Of a stretch of DNA of 57,612 bases, positions 37,399 through 46,439 are shown in pieces (position 1 is the stretch's first letter; the number at the start of each line of letters is the position of its first letter). Source of the DNA: Sphingomonadaceae bacterium (GTDB lineage: Bacteria > Pseudomonadota > Alphaproteobacteria > Sphingomonadales > Sphingomonadaceae); contig RFPL01000018.1 of the NCBI GenBank assembly GCA_009926135.1, positions 1 to 57,612 on the forward strand, given 5' to 3'. The notes below the pieces were generated by a model. It did no database searches and had not been told where the DNA came from. It was given only the letters and a program-made list of their open reading frames with translations. Position numbers and translations under genes: made by a program.

Positions 37399-37432
37399 AA
37401 AGGGCGCGGACAGTTTCCCGTCCGCGCCCTTT
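37399..37432 (-). terminator. Intrinsic terminator of rpmI-rplT
   Basis: A perfect 13-bp stem (37399-37411 with 37420-37432) with an 8-nt loop lies 23 bases past the rplT stop. On the minus strand the stem runs into TTTTCGTTT. This separates ribosomal protein transcription from the downstream araC pair. Confidence 0.92.
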
Positions 37433-37455
37433 GCGCTTGCGAGGTTGCGTGCGGC

Positions 37456-37815
37456 TTAGGCCGGCAGCGCAGCCTTGGCCTGGGCGATGACAGCAGCAAA
37501 GATGCCGCCTTCGTTCATCGCCAGGTCGGCCATTGCCTTACGGTCGAGTTCGATCCCGGCCAGCTTGGTGCCGTGGATGAACTGCGAATAGGTCAGGCCT
37601 TCGGCGCGAACCGCAGCGTTGATGCGCTGGATCCACAGGGCGCGGAAGGTCCGCTTCTTAACCTTGCGGTCGCGGTAGGCGTACTGGCCGGCCTTTTCGA
37701 CCGCCTGACGCGCAACGCGAATGGTGTTCTTCCGGCGGCCGCGGTAGCCCGCTGCCTGTTCGAGAAGCCGCTTATGCTTGGCGCGGGTGGTTACACCCCT
37801 TTTGACACGTGCCAT
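37456..37815 (-). CDS. rplT: Large ribosomal subunit protein bL20
   Basis: A 119-residue basic protein that binds 23S rRNA early in 50S assembly. It shows the L20 signature: a basic N-terminus ([69 protein letters not shown]), then [24 protein letters not shown]. It follows rpmI by 18 bases. Confidence 0.98.
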   Translation of the reverse strand: MARVKRGVTTRAKHKRLLEQAAGYRGRRKNTIRVARQAVEKAGQYAYRDRKVKKRTFRALWIQRINAAVRAEGLTYSQFIHGTKLAGIELDRKAMADLAMNEGGIFAAVIAQAKAALPA

Positions 37816-37833
37816 TGTTCAGTACTCCTCAGT

Positions 37834-38037
37834 TCAACCGAGCCCGTAGGGCGCCCACTTCTTGATCGTCTTCGCATCTGCGTCAGAGATCGTGTCGGTG
37901 CGGCGATGCTGGCGGATGTACTTGGCATTGTGGCTGATCAAACGGTGCCGCTTGCCAACCGCACCGTGCTTGATCTTGCCGGTGGCGGTGAGCTTGAAGC
38001 GCTTCTTGACGCCGCTCTTCGTCTTGAGCTTGGGCAT
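37834..38037 (-). CDS. rpmI: Large ribosomal subunit protein bL35
   Basis: A 67-residue basic ribosomal protein. It reads [25 protein letters not shown], then [19 protein letters not shown], a standard L35. GGAGA eight bases upstream supports the ATG. infC, which often precedes rpmI, is not adjacent here. Confidence 0.98.
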   Translation of the reverse strand: MPKLKTKSGVKKRFKLTATGKIKHGAVGKRHRLISHNAKYIRQHRRTDTISDADAKTIKKWAPYGLG

Positions 38038-38159
38038 TTTCGTCTCCTTGTTCGAGACACGTAAGACCGGCCTTGGCAGCCCTTGTTAGCCAGGCAGGTC
38101 ATCGAATCCGTGTCAATGAAGGGCGCGCCACTAAGCAGGAATCGCCTGGAAGGCAAGCC

Positions 38160-38594
38160 CTAAGCGTCGCTGCGCCCGCTGAACTCCGACAGGTTCGCGC
38201 CTTTGAGCCAGGCCCGGAAGTCGCCCTCGGGGACTGGCACGGCCCCATCCGGCGGCGCGCCATTCATCCGATAGACCGTCACGGGCTGCCCGTTGGTAAG
38301 TGTCATCGTCTCGCGCAGGTACCACGACGTTTCCGGTGAAGCCGGATCGTATTCCTCATACCGATCCAGCGCGGCCAGGTCCTCAATCGTGAAATCCGGT
38401 CCGGTGGCATAGACCTCGCCGCAGACTTCGCCGTCACCGGCAACCAGCGTGGGGAACCAGCCATCGCGATCAGGCACGGCCACGAGCCGGCCCGCGAGGC
38501 GTGCCGGACCCTCGCCCACCAGCCGGCGGTGGATCGCTGCGATTGCCGGATTGGTGTTGCCCGCCTGGAGCGTGCCGTAAAAGAAGAAGCGCAT
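38160..38594 (-). CDS. Gamma-glutamylcyclotransferase-family protein
   Basis: A 144-residue protein with the GGCT/AIG2 fold. The N-terminal [12 protein letters not shown] near residue 2 is the YGTL substrate-binding motif, followed by [27 protein letters not shown] (the conserved catalytic-region Glu) and LDRYEEYDP. It probably cyclises gamma-glutamyl amines or peptides. The start is chosen so that the YGTL strand is near the N-terminus; an upstream ATG at 38642 would overlap the divergent purU start. No clear ribosome site is seen. Confidence 0.85.
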   Translation of the reverse strand: MRFFFYGTLQAGNTNPAIAAIHRRLVGEGPARLAGRLVAVPDRDGWFPTLVAGDGEVCGEVYATGPDFTIEDLAALDRYEEYDPASPETSWYLRETMTLTNGQPVTVYRMNGAPPDGAVPVPEGDFRAWLKGANLSEFSGRSDA

Positions 38595-38640
38595 CGCGGG
38601 GGTGTTGGCAAACCGCCAGCCATCCGCCAAGAGCAAAGTC

Positions 38641-39495
38641 ATGCCCGATCGCCTGATCCTGACCCTGTCCTGCTGTGACCGCCCCGGTATAACAGCGCGG
38701 GTAACGGGGCTGCTGTTCGAACTGGGCGGCAATATTCTGGAAGCGCAGCAGTTCAACGATATTGCAGACGGCGAGTTCTTCATGCGCGTCGCTTTCGCTT
38801 CGGGGGCGGGGAACTTCGGCGACTATCACGCCGCGCTTGAGCGCTTGTCAGGCGAGCTTGGCATGCGCTGGACGCTGCGCCCGGCCGAGGAAGCGCGCCG
38901 AGTGCTGATCCTGGTCAGCAAATTCGATCACTGCCTGTCCGACCTGCTTTATCGCCAGCGGATCGGCGAATTGCCGATGGAGATCGTGGCAATTGCCGGG
39001 AACCACCCGCAATCGGCCCTGTCAGCGAGATTGCTGGACGGAATTCCCTATCATCACCTGCCTGTCACGCCCGAGACCAAGCTCCAGCAGGAAGCCGCGC
39101 TGCGGGCGCTGATTGCCGATACTGGCGCGGAACTGGTCGTGCTGGCGCGCTATATGCAGGTACTGTCTGATCAGTTCTCGGCCGATCTGGCCGGGCGCTG
39201 CATCAATATCCACCACTCGTTCCTGCCGGGCTTCAAGGGCGCGAAGCCCTATCATCAGGCCCATGCCCGCGGGGTAAAGATGATCGGGGCAACCGCGCAC
39301 TATGTTACTGCCGATCTCGACGAAGGGCCGATCATCCACCAGGATGTCGAGCCGATCAGCCATGCCGATACGCCCGAAGACCTCGTCCGTAAGGGCCGGG
39401 ATATCGAACGCCGCGTGCTGGCCGAGGCGGTACGCCTGCACCTTGAAGACCGCGTGCTGCTGAACGGCAGCCGTACGGTCGTGTTCCGGAGTTAG
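38641..39495 (+). CDS. purU: Formyltetrahydrofolate deformylase
   Basis: Hydrolyses 10-formyltetrahydrofolate to formate and tetrahydrofolate, balancing one-carbon pools and supplying formate to PurT. The 284-residue protein has an N-terminal ACT domain ([28 protein letters not shown]). The C-terminal formyltransferase-fold domain contains [25 protein letters not shown] and [36 protein letters not shown], carrying the catalytic Asn/His/Asp set. The start gives the canonical N-terminus. MaoC follows ten bases after the stop. Confidence 0.96.
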   Translation: MPDRLILTLSCCDRPGITARVTGLLFELGGNILEAQQFNDIADGEFFMRVAFASGAGNFGDYHAALERLSGELGMRWTLRPAEEARRVLILVSKFDHCLSDLLYRQRIGELPMEIVAIAGNHPQSALSARLLDGIPYHHLPVTPETKLQQEAALRALIADTGAELVVLARYMQVLSDQFSADLAGRCINIHHSFLPGFKGAKPYHQAHARGVKMIGATAHYVTADLDEGPIIHQDVEPISHADTPEDLVRKGRDIERRVLAEAVRLHLEDRVLLNGSRTVVFRS

Positions 39496-39504
39496 GAGAG
39501 CGCA

Positions 39505-39957
39505 ATGCCCGGAGTCTGGTTTGACGAACTGTCGGTGGGCCAGCGGTTCGACCACGCGATCCGCCGCACCGTGACCGAGACGGACAATATCCTGTTCACG
39601 ACCCTGTCGCACAACCCGGCGCAGTTGCACCTTGATGCCGAGTACATGAAGGGCAGCGAATATGGGCAAGTGCTGGTCAATTCGTGCTTCACGCTCAGCC
39701 TGATGGTCGGGGTCAGCGTTGGTGACACGACGCTGGGCACGGCGGTGGCGAATCTGGGCTGGGATGAGGTGCGGTTCCCCAAGCCGGTCTTCATCGGCGA
39801 CACGCTCAACATCGTGACTGAAGTGCTTGAACTGCGGGAATCAAAGTCTCGCCCTGATGCGGGGATCGTTACCTTCCTGCACCAGGCCTGGAATCAGCGC
39901 GGCGAACTGGTCGCGTCCTGCAAGCGTTCGGGCCTGCAGCGCAAGCGGCCGGTTTAG
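39505..39957 (+). CDS. MaoC-family dehydratase
   Basis: A 150-residue hot-dog-fold hydratase. The segments FDELSVGQRFDHAIRRTVTETDNILFTTLSHNPAQLHLDAEYM near residue 6 carry the MaoC/hydratase-2 Asp/His region (HNPAQLHLD), followed by YGQVLVNSCFTLSLMVG and DTLNIVTEVLELRESKSRPDAGIVTF. Typical substrates are enoyl-CoA or mesaconyl-type thioesters; the exact one is unknown. AGGAG eight bases upstream supports the ATG. Its stop overlaps the convergent transporter gene by four bases. Confidence 0.9.
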   Translation: MPGVWFDELSVGQRFDHAIRRTVTETDNILFTTLSHNPAQLHLDAEYMKGSEYGQVLVNSCFTLSLMVGVSVGDTTLGTAVANLGWDEVRFPKPVFIGDTLNIVTEVLELRESKSRPDAGIVTFLHQAWNQRGELVASCKRSGLQRKRPV

Positions 39958-41522
39958 CGACCTGGACCGGTGACCTGGCGGCGCAGCAGCAAGGCCAATG
40001 GCACCGCTGCCAGCGCCAGCCACATCATCAAGTAGAAATCGTTGACATAGGCGATCATCGCCGCCTGGCGATTGACCTCGGCATCGACCATGCGCAGCGC
40101 AGTCTCGCCGACCGCCTGGAACTTCTCCGCCGCCGACACATCGACCATCGAGCTGGCGGAAGCCGTCACGTGGCTGGCCAGGTCGGCATGGCTGACCTGG
40201 ATCGACCGTGCCGCCAGCGCGGTGGTAACCGCGATTCCGATCGATGAACCGATCGAGCGGCACAGATTGAGCAGGCTGGCACCATCGGTGCGCAATTGTG
40301 CCGGAAGGGTGGAGAAGGCGATGGCATTCATGGGAATGAAGACCAGGCCCATGCCGATCCCCTGGATCAGACCGGCCAGCATTATCGTTTCCCGGCTGAC
40401 CGCCAGCGACCAGCTGGCCATGTCCCAGAGCGAGTAGGCCGCGATGCTGAAGCCGAGGATTACCATCATGCGCGGATCGACCCCGCGCCGGACCAGGTAA
40501 CCGGCGAACTGCATGGACAGCAGCGTGCCTACCCCCCGCGGCACCAGCGCTTCGCCGGTATCGATCACGGTATAGCCGAACAGGTGCTGCAGCATCGGCG
40601 GCAGCAGCGCCATGGTGGCGAACATGACTACGCCCATCACCACCATGATCAGCATGGCCACGACGAAATTCGGATTGGCAAACAGCCCCCGGTCAAACAG
40701 CGGGTGCGGGGTTGTGGCAAAGTGGATCAAAGCCATCCAGGCGGTCGATACGGCGACGCCAAGGTAAATCCAGCTCTCTGCCGAATCGAACCAGTCCACG
40801 TGATTGCCGCGATCGAGCAGCATTTGCATCGAAGCAAGGCAGATCGCGACCAGGCCGAAGCCGGTCAGGTCGAACCGCCGGCGGATGCGAACGCGTGAGG
40901 GCAGCTCTGCCAGCAGGATCGCCAGCGATACGGCGCCCAGCGGCACGTTGACATAGAATACCCAGCGCCAGTTTGCATTCTCGGTCAGCCAGCCGCCCAG
41001 GAATGGGCCCAGGATGGGGCCGACCATGATCCCCATGCCCCACAGCGCCATCATCTGCGGCTGGCGCGACGGCTTGTTGGTATCGATCATCGCCGCCTGG
41101 CTGAGCGGACTGATAAAGGCCCCGGTCGCGCCCTGCAGCGCCCGGAACAGCACCATCTGCGTGAGGTTCTGCGACATTCCGCACAGCATCGACGACAGGA
41201 TGAACCCGGCGACCGACCAGATGAACAGGTTGCGCGAACCGACCCGGTCCGAAAGCCAGCCAGTCATCGGCATGGCGACGGCAGTGGCGACGATATAGCT
41301 GGTCAGCGCCCAACTGATAGTGTCGGGCGTTGCGCCCAGCGACGATTGCATGTGCGGGATCGCGACATTGGCAATGGTGGAATCGAGGATCTGCAGCAGC
41401 GAGGCGAGCATGATCCCCACCGTCAGCAACAGCGGGTTGTCGACTGGCAGCATCGCCATATCGTCGCCCGCCTGCAGGGCCGCGGAGCCGCGCGAAGGTG
41501 CAGATGCGGCGCGGCTCGCCAC
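39954..41522 (-). CDS. emrB: DHA2-family (EmrB-like) drug-efflux MFS transporter
   Basis: A 522-residue, 14-helix proton antiporter of the DHA2 subfamily. Motif D1-like LDSTIANVAIPHMQ near residue 47, motif A (GWLSDRVGSRNLF) and motif C-like GIMVGPILGPFLGGWL are present. It partners with the upstream EmrA-type adaptor and an outer-membrane TolC to expel drugs. The GTG start lies three bases after the adaptor stop; an ATG 63 bases downstream is an alternative. The third gene of a MarR-controlled operon. Confidence 0.93.
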   Translation of the reverse strand: MASRAASAPSRGSAALQAGDDMAMLPVDNPLLLTVGIMLASLLQILDSTIANVAIPHMQSSLGATPDTISWALTSYIVATAVAMPMTGWLSDRVGSRNLFIWSVAGFILSSMLCGMSQNLTQMVLFRALQGATGAFISPLSQAAMIDTNKPSRQPQMMALWGMGIMVGPILGPFLGGWLTENANWRWVFYVNVPLGAVSLAILLAELPSRVRIRRRFDLTGFGLVAICLASMQMLLDRGNHVDWFDSAESWIYLGVAVSTAWMALIHFATTPHPLFDRGLFANPNFVVAMLIMVVMGVVMFATMALLPPMLQHLFGYTVIDTGEALVPRGVGTLLSMQFAGYLVRRGVDPRMMVILGFSIAAYSLWDMASWSLAVSRETIMLAGLIQGIGMGLVFIPMNAIAFSTLPAQLRTDGASLLNLCRSIGSSIGIAVTTALAARSIQVSHADLASHVTASASSMVDVSAAEKFQAVGETALRMVDAEVNRQAAMIAYVNDFYLMMWLALAAVPLALLLRRQVTGPGR

Positions 41523-41525
41523 CGG

Positions 41526-42587
41526 TTAGCGCGCCTCAGCGGTGTAGACCGTCACCTTGCTCGACAGCCCGGCAATCAGCGGGCGGGGGCTTGGTTCGTC
41601 CAGCGCGATCCGCACGGGCACGCGCTGGGTTACCTTGACCCAGTTGCCGGTGGCGTTCTGCGCCGGCAGGACAGAAAACTCGCTGCCGGTCCCCGCGCCG
41701 ATCGCGGCAACGTGGCCCTTCAGCTTCACGCCGGGGTACGCGTCAAAGCGCAGCTCGGCCCGCTGGCCGACCTTCATGTCGGCCAGGTCGGTTTCCTTGA
41801 AATTGGCTTCCACATAGCTGCCTGCGCTTGCCACGATCGTCACCAGCGGCAGGCCGGAGATGGCTTCCTGTCCCGGCAGCAGCCGGTCCGCCTGGGCGAT
41901 CGTGCCGCCGATGGGCGCGCGCACTTCGGTCCGGCGCAGGTTGAGTTCCGCCACGGCGCGCTGGGCGCGGCCGGCAGCGACTTGCGGATTGACGCCGGGC
42001 ACCTGCGCCCCGGTTGCCAGCTTGGCACCTGCCTCGCGCTGCTTGGCCACGGCCAGCTCAAGCTGAGCCTCCGCACTGGCGACTTGGTGCTCGGCCGCAT
42101 CGAGCGCCGCCTTGGTGGTAAAGCCGCGTTCCCACAGCGCGCGCTGCCGTGCCAGGGTGGACTTGGCGAACGCGATATTCTCACGCGCGGCGGTCAGATC
42201 CGCGCCGGACAGGGCGCTGGCATTGGCCAGGGCCGAAACATTGGCCTGGGCTGCCGCGATGCTGGCATCGGCCTGCTGGAGCTGCAGCTGGTAGGGTTCG
42301 GGATTGATCCGGAACAAAAGGTCGCCCGCTTTGACCTGCTGGTCCTCGCGCACGGCAACATCGACGATCTTGCCGCCGATTTCCGCGCTGACGGAGACCT
42401 TGTCGAGCTTTACATAGGCATTGTCGGTCGAAACCTTGCCTTGCAGGCTGAACCAGAAGATCGCGCCGCCGATCACCACCAGCAGCGGCACGGCCAGCAT
42501 CAGGATCAGTCGCGGCCAGTTGCGCTTGTTGCGCAGCGGCGGGGCTTCGGCGGCGGCTTCGAGCCGGGCGGGATCGGCTTCAGCCAT
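41526..42587 (-). CDS. emrA: HlyD/EmrA-family membrane-fusion adaptor
   Basis: A 353-residue periplasmic adaptor with one N-terminal membrane helix (PRLILMLAVPLLVVIGGAIFWFSLQG). The lipoyl/barrel-sandwich halves are VSTDNAYVKLDKVSVSAEIGGKIVDVAVREDQQVKAGDLLFRIN and RRTEVRAPIGGTIAQADRLLPGQE. An alpha-hairpin and beta-barrel domain (YVEANFKETDLADMKVGQRAELRFDAYPG) complete the EmrA layout. It bridges EmrB to an outer-membrane channel. Its ATG overlaps the marR stop by eight bases. Confidence 0.93.
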   Translation of the reverse strand: MAEADPARLEAAAEAPPLRNKRNWPRLILMLAVPLLVVIGGAIFWFSLQGKVSTDNAYVKLDKVSVSAEIGGKIVDVAVREDQQVKAGDLLFRINPEPYQLQLQQADASIAAAQANVSALANASALSGADLTAARENIAFAKSTLARQRALWERGFTTKAALDAAEHQVASAEAQLELAVAKQREAGAKLATGAQVPGVNPQVAAGRAQRAVAELNLRRTEVRAPIGGTIAQADRLLPGQEAISGLPLVTIVASAGSYVEANFKETDLADMKVGQRAELRFDAYPGVKLKGHVAAIGAGTGSEFSVLPAQNATGNWVKVTQRVPVRIALDEPSPRPLIAGLSSKVTVYTAEAR

Positions 42588-43026
42588 GGGTGGCTACCTC
42601 CGGTTCAAGGATGGTGTTCAGGTTGGTCCGGACCTGTTCGAGCAGCAGGCCCAGTCGGGCGCGGTCGCTGTCCGCAAAGCCGGCCAGCATGGCATCGACC
42701 ATGGGGGTAATTCCTTCGCGCAGTTCGGGCAGCAGGGCGTGGCCGGCCGGGGTCAGGTGCACGCGCCAGGCGCGGCGATCAGCCGGGTCGCGGCGGCGCT
42801 CGATCAGCGCGGCCTCTTCCATCCGGTCCAGCATCCGCCCCAGCGTAATCGCCTCTACGTCAAGCTGTTCGGCATAGAAGCCCTGGTTCTGGCCCTCGTG
42901 CAGGCCCAGCACCAGCAGCAGCCGTGCTTGCGGCCCGGTCACGCCCATGGCGCGCACCCGCATATCGAATGCGCGGCGCAGCAGGCGCGCGGAATCGCTG
43001 AGCAGATAGGCAATCGATGGGGTCAT
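42580..43026 (-). CDS. MarR-family transcriptional regulator
   Basis: A 148-residue winged-helix repressor. MGVTGPQARLLLVLGLHEGQNQGFYAEQLDVEAITLGRMLDRMEEAALIERRRDPADRRAWRVHLTPAGHALL shows the MarR DNA-binding domain with its RxxxPxDRRxxxVxLT wing. The start at MTPSIAYLL follows promoter DNA; the frame upstream to 43182 runs into aroQ and is rejected. It is the first gene of the emrAB operon and probably represses it until a drug binds. Confidence 0.92.
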   Translation of the reverse strand: MTPSIAYLLSDSARLLRRAFDMRVRAMGVTGPQARLLLVLGLHEGQNQGFYAEQLDVEAITLGRMLDRMEEAALIERRRDPADRRAWRVHLTPAGHALLPELREGITPMVDAMLAGFADSDRARLGLLLEQVRTNLNTILEPEVATHG

Positions 43027-43033
43027 GCCGCTG

Positions 43034-43056
43034 ATATAATAAGCACGCTTATATAA
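43034..43056. promoter_or_regulatory. AT-rich palindrome: likely MarR operator/promoter
   Basis: ATAAGC-AC-GCTTAT (43039-43052) is a perfect dyad in an AT-rich stretch that stands out from the GC-rich surroundings. It lies 13 bases upstream of the marR ATG. The size and symmetry fit a MarR dimer site over the operon promoter. Binding by this MarR is inferred. Confidence 0.6.
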
Positions 43057-43141
43057 AGCAAGCCGGTAATCAGCGCGGTCGGGTTTGCGCGCGCGGACGA
43101 TTGCGATATGGCCGGGACTGCAACAGGGAGCTTGGCGCGCA

Positions 43142-43585
43142 ATGGCCGGAACGATCCTCGTCCTCAACGGACCCAACCTCAACCTGCTCGGCTCGCGCGA
43201 GCCGGAGGTTTATGGCCGCGCGACCCTTGCCGATGTCGAGGCGCTGTGTCGCGCCGAGGCTGAGGCTGCGGGCCTGAAGCTTGATTTCCGCCAGACCAAT
43301 GCCGAGCACGAGATGGTTGAATGGATCCAGCAGGGCCGCACTGGCCTGGCCGGCATGGTGATCAACCCGGCGGCGTTCTCCTATGCCGCCTATCCGGTGC
43401 TGGATGCGCTGAAGATGGTCGAATGCCCGGTGGTGGAAGTCCACATTTCCAACATCCACCGGCGCGACGAAGCGTGGCGCAAGGACACGATCATCACCGC
43501 GGCGGTCACCGGGGTGATTTCGGGTCTGGGAATTGCGGGTTACGGGCTGGCCGTGCGCTATCTGGCCGGGCTGGCCCGCGGCTAA
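43142..43585 (+). CDS. aroQ: 3-dehydroquinate dehydratase, type II
   Basis: Dehydrates 3-dehydroquinate to 3-dehydroshikimate in the shikimate pathway. The 147-residue protein has the type II signature LVLNGPNLNLLGSREPEVYG with catalytic Tyr24, then NPAAFSYAAYPVLDAL and VEVHISNIHRRDEAWR with the second catalytic His. The C-terminal motif, usually RxxSxx, reads RKDTIITAAVTGVISGLG, with Thr in the usual Ser position. AGGGAG precedes the ATG. It is divergent from marR. Confidence 0.95.
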   Translation: MAGTILVLNGPNLNLLGSREPEVYGRATLADVEALCRAEAEAAGLKLDFRQTNAEHEMVEWIQQGRTGLAGMVINPAAFSYAAYPVLDALKMVECPVVEVHISNIHRRDEAWRKDTIITAAVTGVISGLGIAGYGLAVRYLAGLARG

Positions 43586-43612
43586 GCCCGCACGGCTGGC
43601 TGGCGTCGCAGC

Positions 43613-44308
43613 TTATCGGCGCGGATTGACGGCGACACCTTCCACGCGAACTTCATAGTGAAGGTGCGGGCCGGTGGAGAGGCCGGTCGTGCCAACATAG
43701 CCGATCACGTCGCCCGATCGCACATCCTGGCCGGGGCTCACCGCAATGCGGGAGAGGTGGCCATAACGGGTCTGCGTGCTCTTGCCGTGGTCGACAGCCA
43801 CCAGCAGGCCATATCCGCCTTGCCAGCCGGCCGTGCTGATCCGGCCCGAGGAAGCTGCCCGGACGGGTGTTCCCGTGGGCGCGGCCAGATCAACCCCGGA
43901 ATGCCGGCGGTACCCGCCCAGCAGGGGGTGCCAGCGCAGGCCAAAGCCGCTGGTCAGAACGCCGTTGATCGGTTGCCGGCCAATCGAACCGAGCCCGGCA
44001 TCGACCAGATCGGACTCCGGCCCGGACAAGACCCGGATCGCGCTTCGCCCGGTCAGGTCCACGATCGTCGCGCCGGAAACAGTGGCCCGACGCGCCGGGA
44101 TGGACCCGCCGGTCAGATCGATCGCCCGGCTGATCGTGATCCGCACCGGACCTTCGGCTTCGGTTGTGGGACCGGGGACTTTGCCAGCAACCTGTTCGGA
44201 TGAGGCCACGGCCGGCAGGCCCGGCACGGCGGCAACCAGCGCAACCGCCAGCCAGCGCGCGCCCTGGCCGCGCCGCTCGTGCCGCAATGGTTTTGCCCCC
44301 TGCTTCAT
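43613..44308 (-). CDS. M23-family peptidoglycan endopeptidase
   Basis: A 231-residue exported protein with a signal-like N-terminus (ARWLAVALVAAVPGLPAVASS). The C-terminal LytM domain contains TSGFGLRWHPLLGGYRRHSGVDLAAPTGTPVRAA (zinc His and Asp in HxxxD), TRYGHLSRI and GPHLHYEVRVEG. All metal ligands (H...D, HxH) are visible, so it should be an active D,D-endopeptidase rather than a degenerate activator. It converges with aroQ across 27 bases. Confidence 0.92.
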   Translation of the reverse strand: MKQGAKPLRHERRGQGARWLAVALVAAVPGLPAVASSEQVAGKVPGPTTEAEGPVRITISRAIDLTGGSIPARRATVSGATIVDLTGRSAIRVLSGPESDLVDAGLGSIGRQPINGVLTSGFGLRWHPLLGGYRRHSGVDLAAPTGTPVRAASSGRISTAGWQGGYGLLVAVDHGKSTQTRYGHLSRIAVSPGQDVRSGDVIGYVGTTGLSTGPHLHYEVRVEGVAVNPRR

Positions 44309-44435
44309 GGGGTTGGAAACTGCGCCTGGTGCGCGGTCGAGTCAATGTTGTCGGGGGGAGGGCGCAGTCTCGCTTTCGGACAGACAAACTCACGCCAAGT
44401 TTAACGGGCCTGAGTAAAGCGACGAGCCAGCTTCC

Positions 44436-45458
44436 TCAGGCGGGTCTTTTCCGAACGATAATTCCCGATAGCCACCACAGCACTGCAACGACGGCGATCG
44501 AAACCAATCCGTCGACAAGGTAATGGTACGCCAGGTGCACCGAGCCGATCAGGATCACCAGGGCAAAGGCCAGCATGGCCAGCCTCAGGCGCCGCGAAAT
44601 GTTCCAGCAGGCGAGGACATACAGAAACGCGATTGCGACGTGCATGGAAGGCATCGCCGTGATTCCGCTGCCCAGGCCGCGTTCGTCGCGACTGAACCAG
44701 GCCAGCAACAAGTCTTGAACCTTCAGCGAAAAAATCGGAAACTGCTGGTTCGCCGCTCGCAAGTATTCCATCTGGTCCGAAAAGGCGGCGTTGCCGGTCA
44801 GTGGCTCCAGAAAGCATGGCCCGACCGAGGCGAAGACCGTGGCGAGCCCGGCACCGATAACGCCCCAGGAAGCAAGGTAGACAAGAAAGAAGCGCTGGCG
44901 CACCGGCGCGGCTGCCGGATGATAGCACATCAGCAGGCAGCCAAAGTAGAGCAAGAGTATCCAGACCTGGTAACAGGCAGAGATTGCAGACGTAACGATT
45001 GGATAGCCCAGAACCGGCTGCATCAGACGCCACGCATCCTGCCCCAGCAGCCAGCGATCCCACATGATGAAGACCGGATCCCAATCATACTCGTTGAGCA
45101 GCGGGATCATGCTTTTCATCTTGGAGTAGAACGGCAGGAACGCGAGCAGCACGACCATGACCGGTAGTCCGCTGATGACAAAGCGGATCGTGGCTGGCGA
45201 AAAATAGCGCTGCCGCAGAAATGCGATCGGCCATTCCGGCTTGGCCACCGCCAGGCTGCCGAGCAGATCAATCACGACCACCATCAGCACGCTGGACGCC
45301 ATCACCTGACCATTGCCCAGCAGACTGGCGAAGTTCAGGGCAATGCCTTTTGCGGTCATGATCGCCATGACTACCGCGAACATGATTGCTGAGAGTGCCA
45401 GGATCGCGCGATCGCGCCGCAGGCTTAAAAGCAGGGTATCCTTCAAACCGCCCCCCAT
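44436..45458 (-). CDS. PAP2/Aur1-like integral membrane phosphotransferase
   Basis: A 340-residue membrane protein with about eight to ten hydrophobic helices. The C-terminal region has SGITAMPSMHVAIAFL (C2 motif, PSMH) and GSVHLAYHYLVDGLVSI (C3 motif, catalytic His and Asp). The C1 motif KxxxxxxRP of soluble-type PAP2 enzymes is not seen, as in the PAP2_3/Aur1 branch, whose members transfer phospho-head-groups to ceramide. In a sphingomonad, which makes sphingolipids, a ceramide-related role is possible but unproven. It follows a second membrane gene by 17 bases. Confidence 0.85.
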   Translation of the reverse strand: MGGGLKDTLLLSLRRDRAILALSAIMFAVVMAIMTAKGIALNFASLLGNGQVMASSVLMVVVIDLLGSLAVAKPEWPIAFLRQRYFSPATIRFVISGLPVMVVLLAFLPFYSKMKSMIPLLNEYDWDPVFIMWDRWLLGQDAWRLMQPVLGYPIVTSAISACYQVWILLLYFGCLLMCYHPAAAPVRQRFFLVYLASWGVIGAGLATVFASVGPCFLEPLTGNAAFSDQMEYLRAANQQFPIFSLKVQDLLLAWFSRDERGLGSGITAMPSMHVAIAFLYVLACWNISRRLRLAMLAFALVILIGSVHLAYHYLVDGLVSIAVVAVLWWLSGIIVRKRPA

Positions 45459-45475
45459 TGGCCGGCCTTGCCCCG

Positions 45476-46306
45476 TCAGGCCGAAGGCAGCCGGCTGCGA
45501 TAGGTCACGTTAACGCGGTTCGACAGCAACAGATAGGGCAGCCAGACGAACACGCTGATCAGCACCTTCTGGACATTGCTCATCAGCAGATCTTGCAGCG
45601 ATTGGGCGACGACCGGCGGCAGGTGCGGGCTGGCCGCGACAGCCCGGGCAATCCCCAGCTGCGAGAACAGGTCGAACGCCCAGGTCAGGGCCAGCATCCG
45701 CGGGAACAGCGGGAACGAACGCAGCGCCATCACGAAGCAGACCATGTAGAGAAAGTTCATCGCGATCACATCGAAGGCCATCACGCGAAAGAGCGTTTCG
45801 CCCCATTGCGGCGCGTAATGGTTCATCGCCGGGACGCTCAGCAGGAATTCGAAGCTGCGCACCGGCACGTTCAGCATCAGGCCGACCAGCAGCGAGGCCA
45901 TGAAACCCCACGGCCCGAATTCGGGATGCTGGCGCGCGGACAGCGGATCAACCGTTTGCCAGTTGCCCAGCTTGGCAATGCGAAACACCGGCTGGCGCGA
46001 GACCAGCCCCTTGGGAAAGCTGCCTGCGGCCAGACGATAGCCCAGGATCGGGGCCAGCGCGATCAGGGCATAGGGCAGGACGATCTGGATCAGGTCAATC
46101 GTGGAGTGAACCGGGGTCAGTGCAAAGGCCATGCGCGGGATCGCGGCCAAGGTGAAGACGGCGATCCAGGCCGGGATCAGCAGTTCCATCCGCACATCAA
46201 GCGCCGCGACCAGCCAGCGGCTGCGCGCAGACAGCACGGCACCGCGGCGCGTTAGCCACAAGGCTAACTGGGTAAGCCGCAACTTGGCTGGGAACCGCTT
46301 TGTCAT
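45476..46306 (-). CDS. Polytopic membrane protein with DUF2569-like C-terminus (hypothetical)
   Basis: A 276-residue protein with five or six hydrophobic segments. The ending ISVFVWLPYLLLSNRVNVTYRSRL resembles the DUF2569 C-terminal pattern (WxPYxxxSxRVxxT), but the overall match is weak, so the family is an inference. No catalytic motif is recognised. The ATG follows GTAGG; a longer start at 46321 lacks a ribosome site. It is the first gene of a two-gene operon with the Aur1-like enzyme and is divergent from the Tad operon across a long structured region. Confidence 0.7.
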   Translation of the reverse strand: MTKRFPAKLRLTQLALWLTRRGAVLSARSRWLVAALDVRMELLIPAWIAVFTLAAIPRMAFALTPVHSTIDLIQIVLPYALIALAPILGYRLAAGSFPKGLVSRQPVFRIAKLGNWQTVDPLSARQHPEFGPWGFMASLLVGLMLNVPVRSFEFLLSVPAMNHYAPQWGETLFRVMAFDVIAMNFLYMVCFVMALRSFPLFPRMLALTWAFDLFSQLGIARAVAASPHLPPVVAQSLQDLLMSNVQKVLISVFVWLPYLLLSNRVNVTYRSRLPSA

Positions 46307-46439
46307 GGTGCCTACTTCCATTTGCTAGAGCCGCACTCTGATAATCGCGCCGAATCAGACTGTTGCATTCGCGCTACTGTAACCACGCATTAACCGAAGT
46401 CTTTAATTCACTACGGCACTAAACCATTGCAGAATTGAG

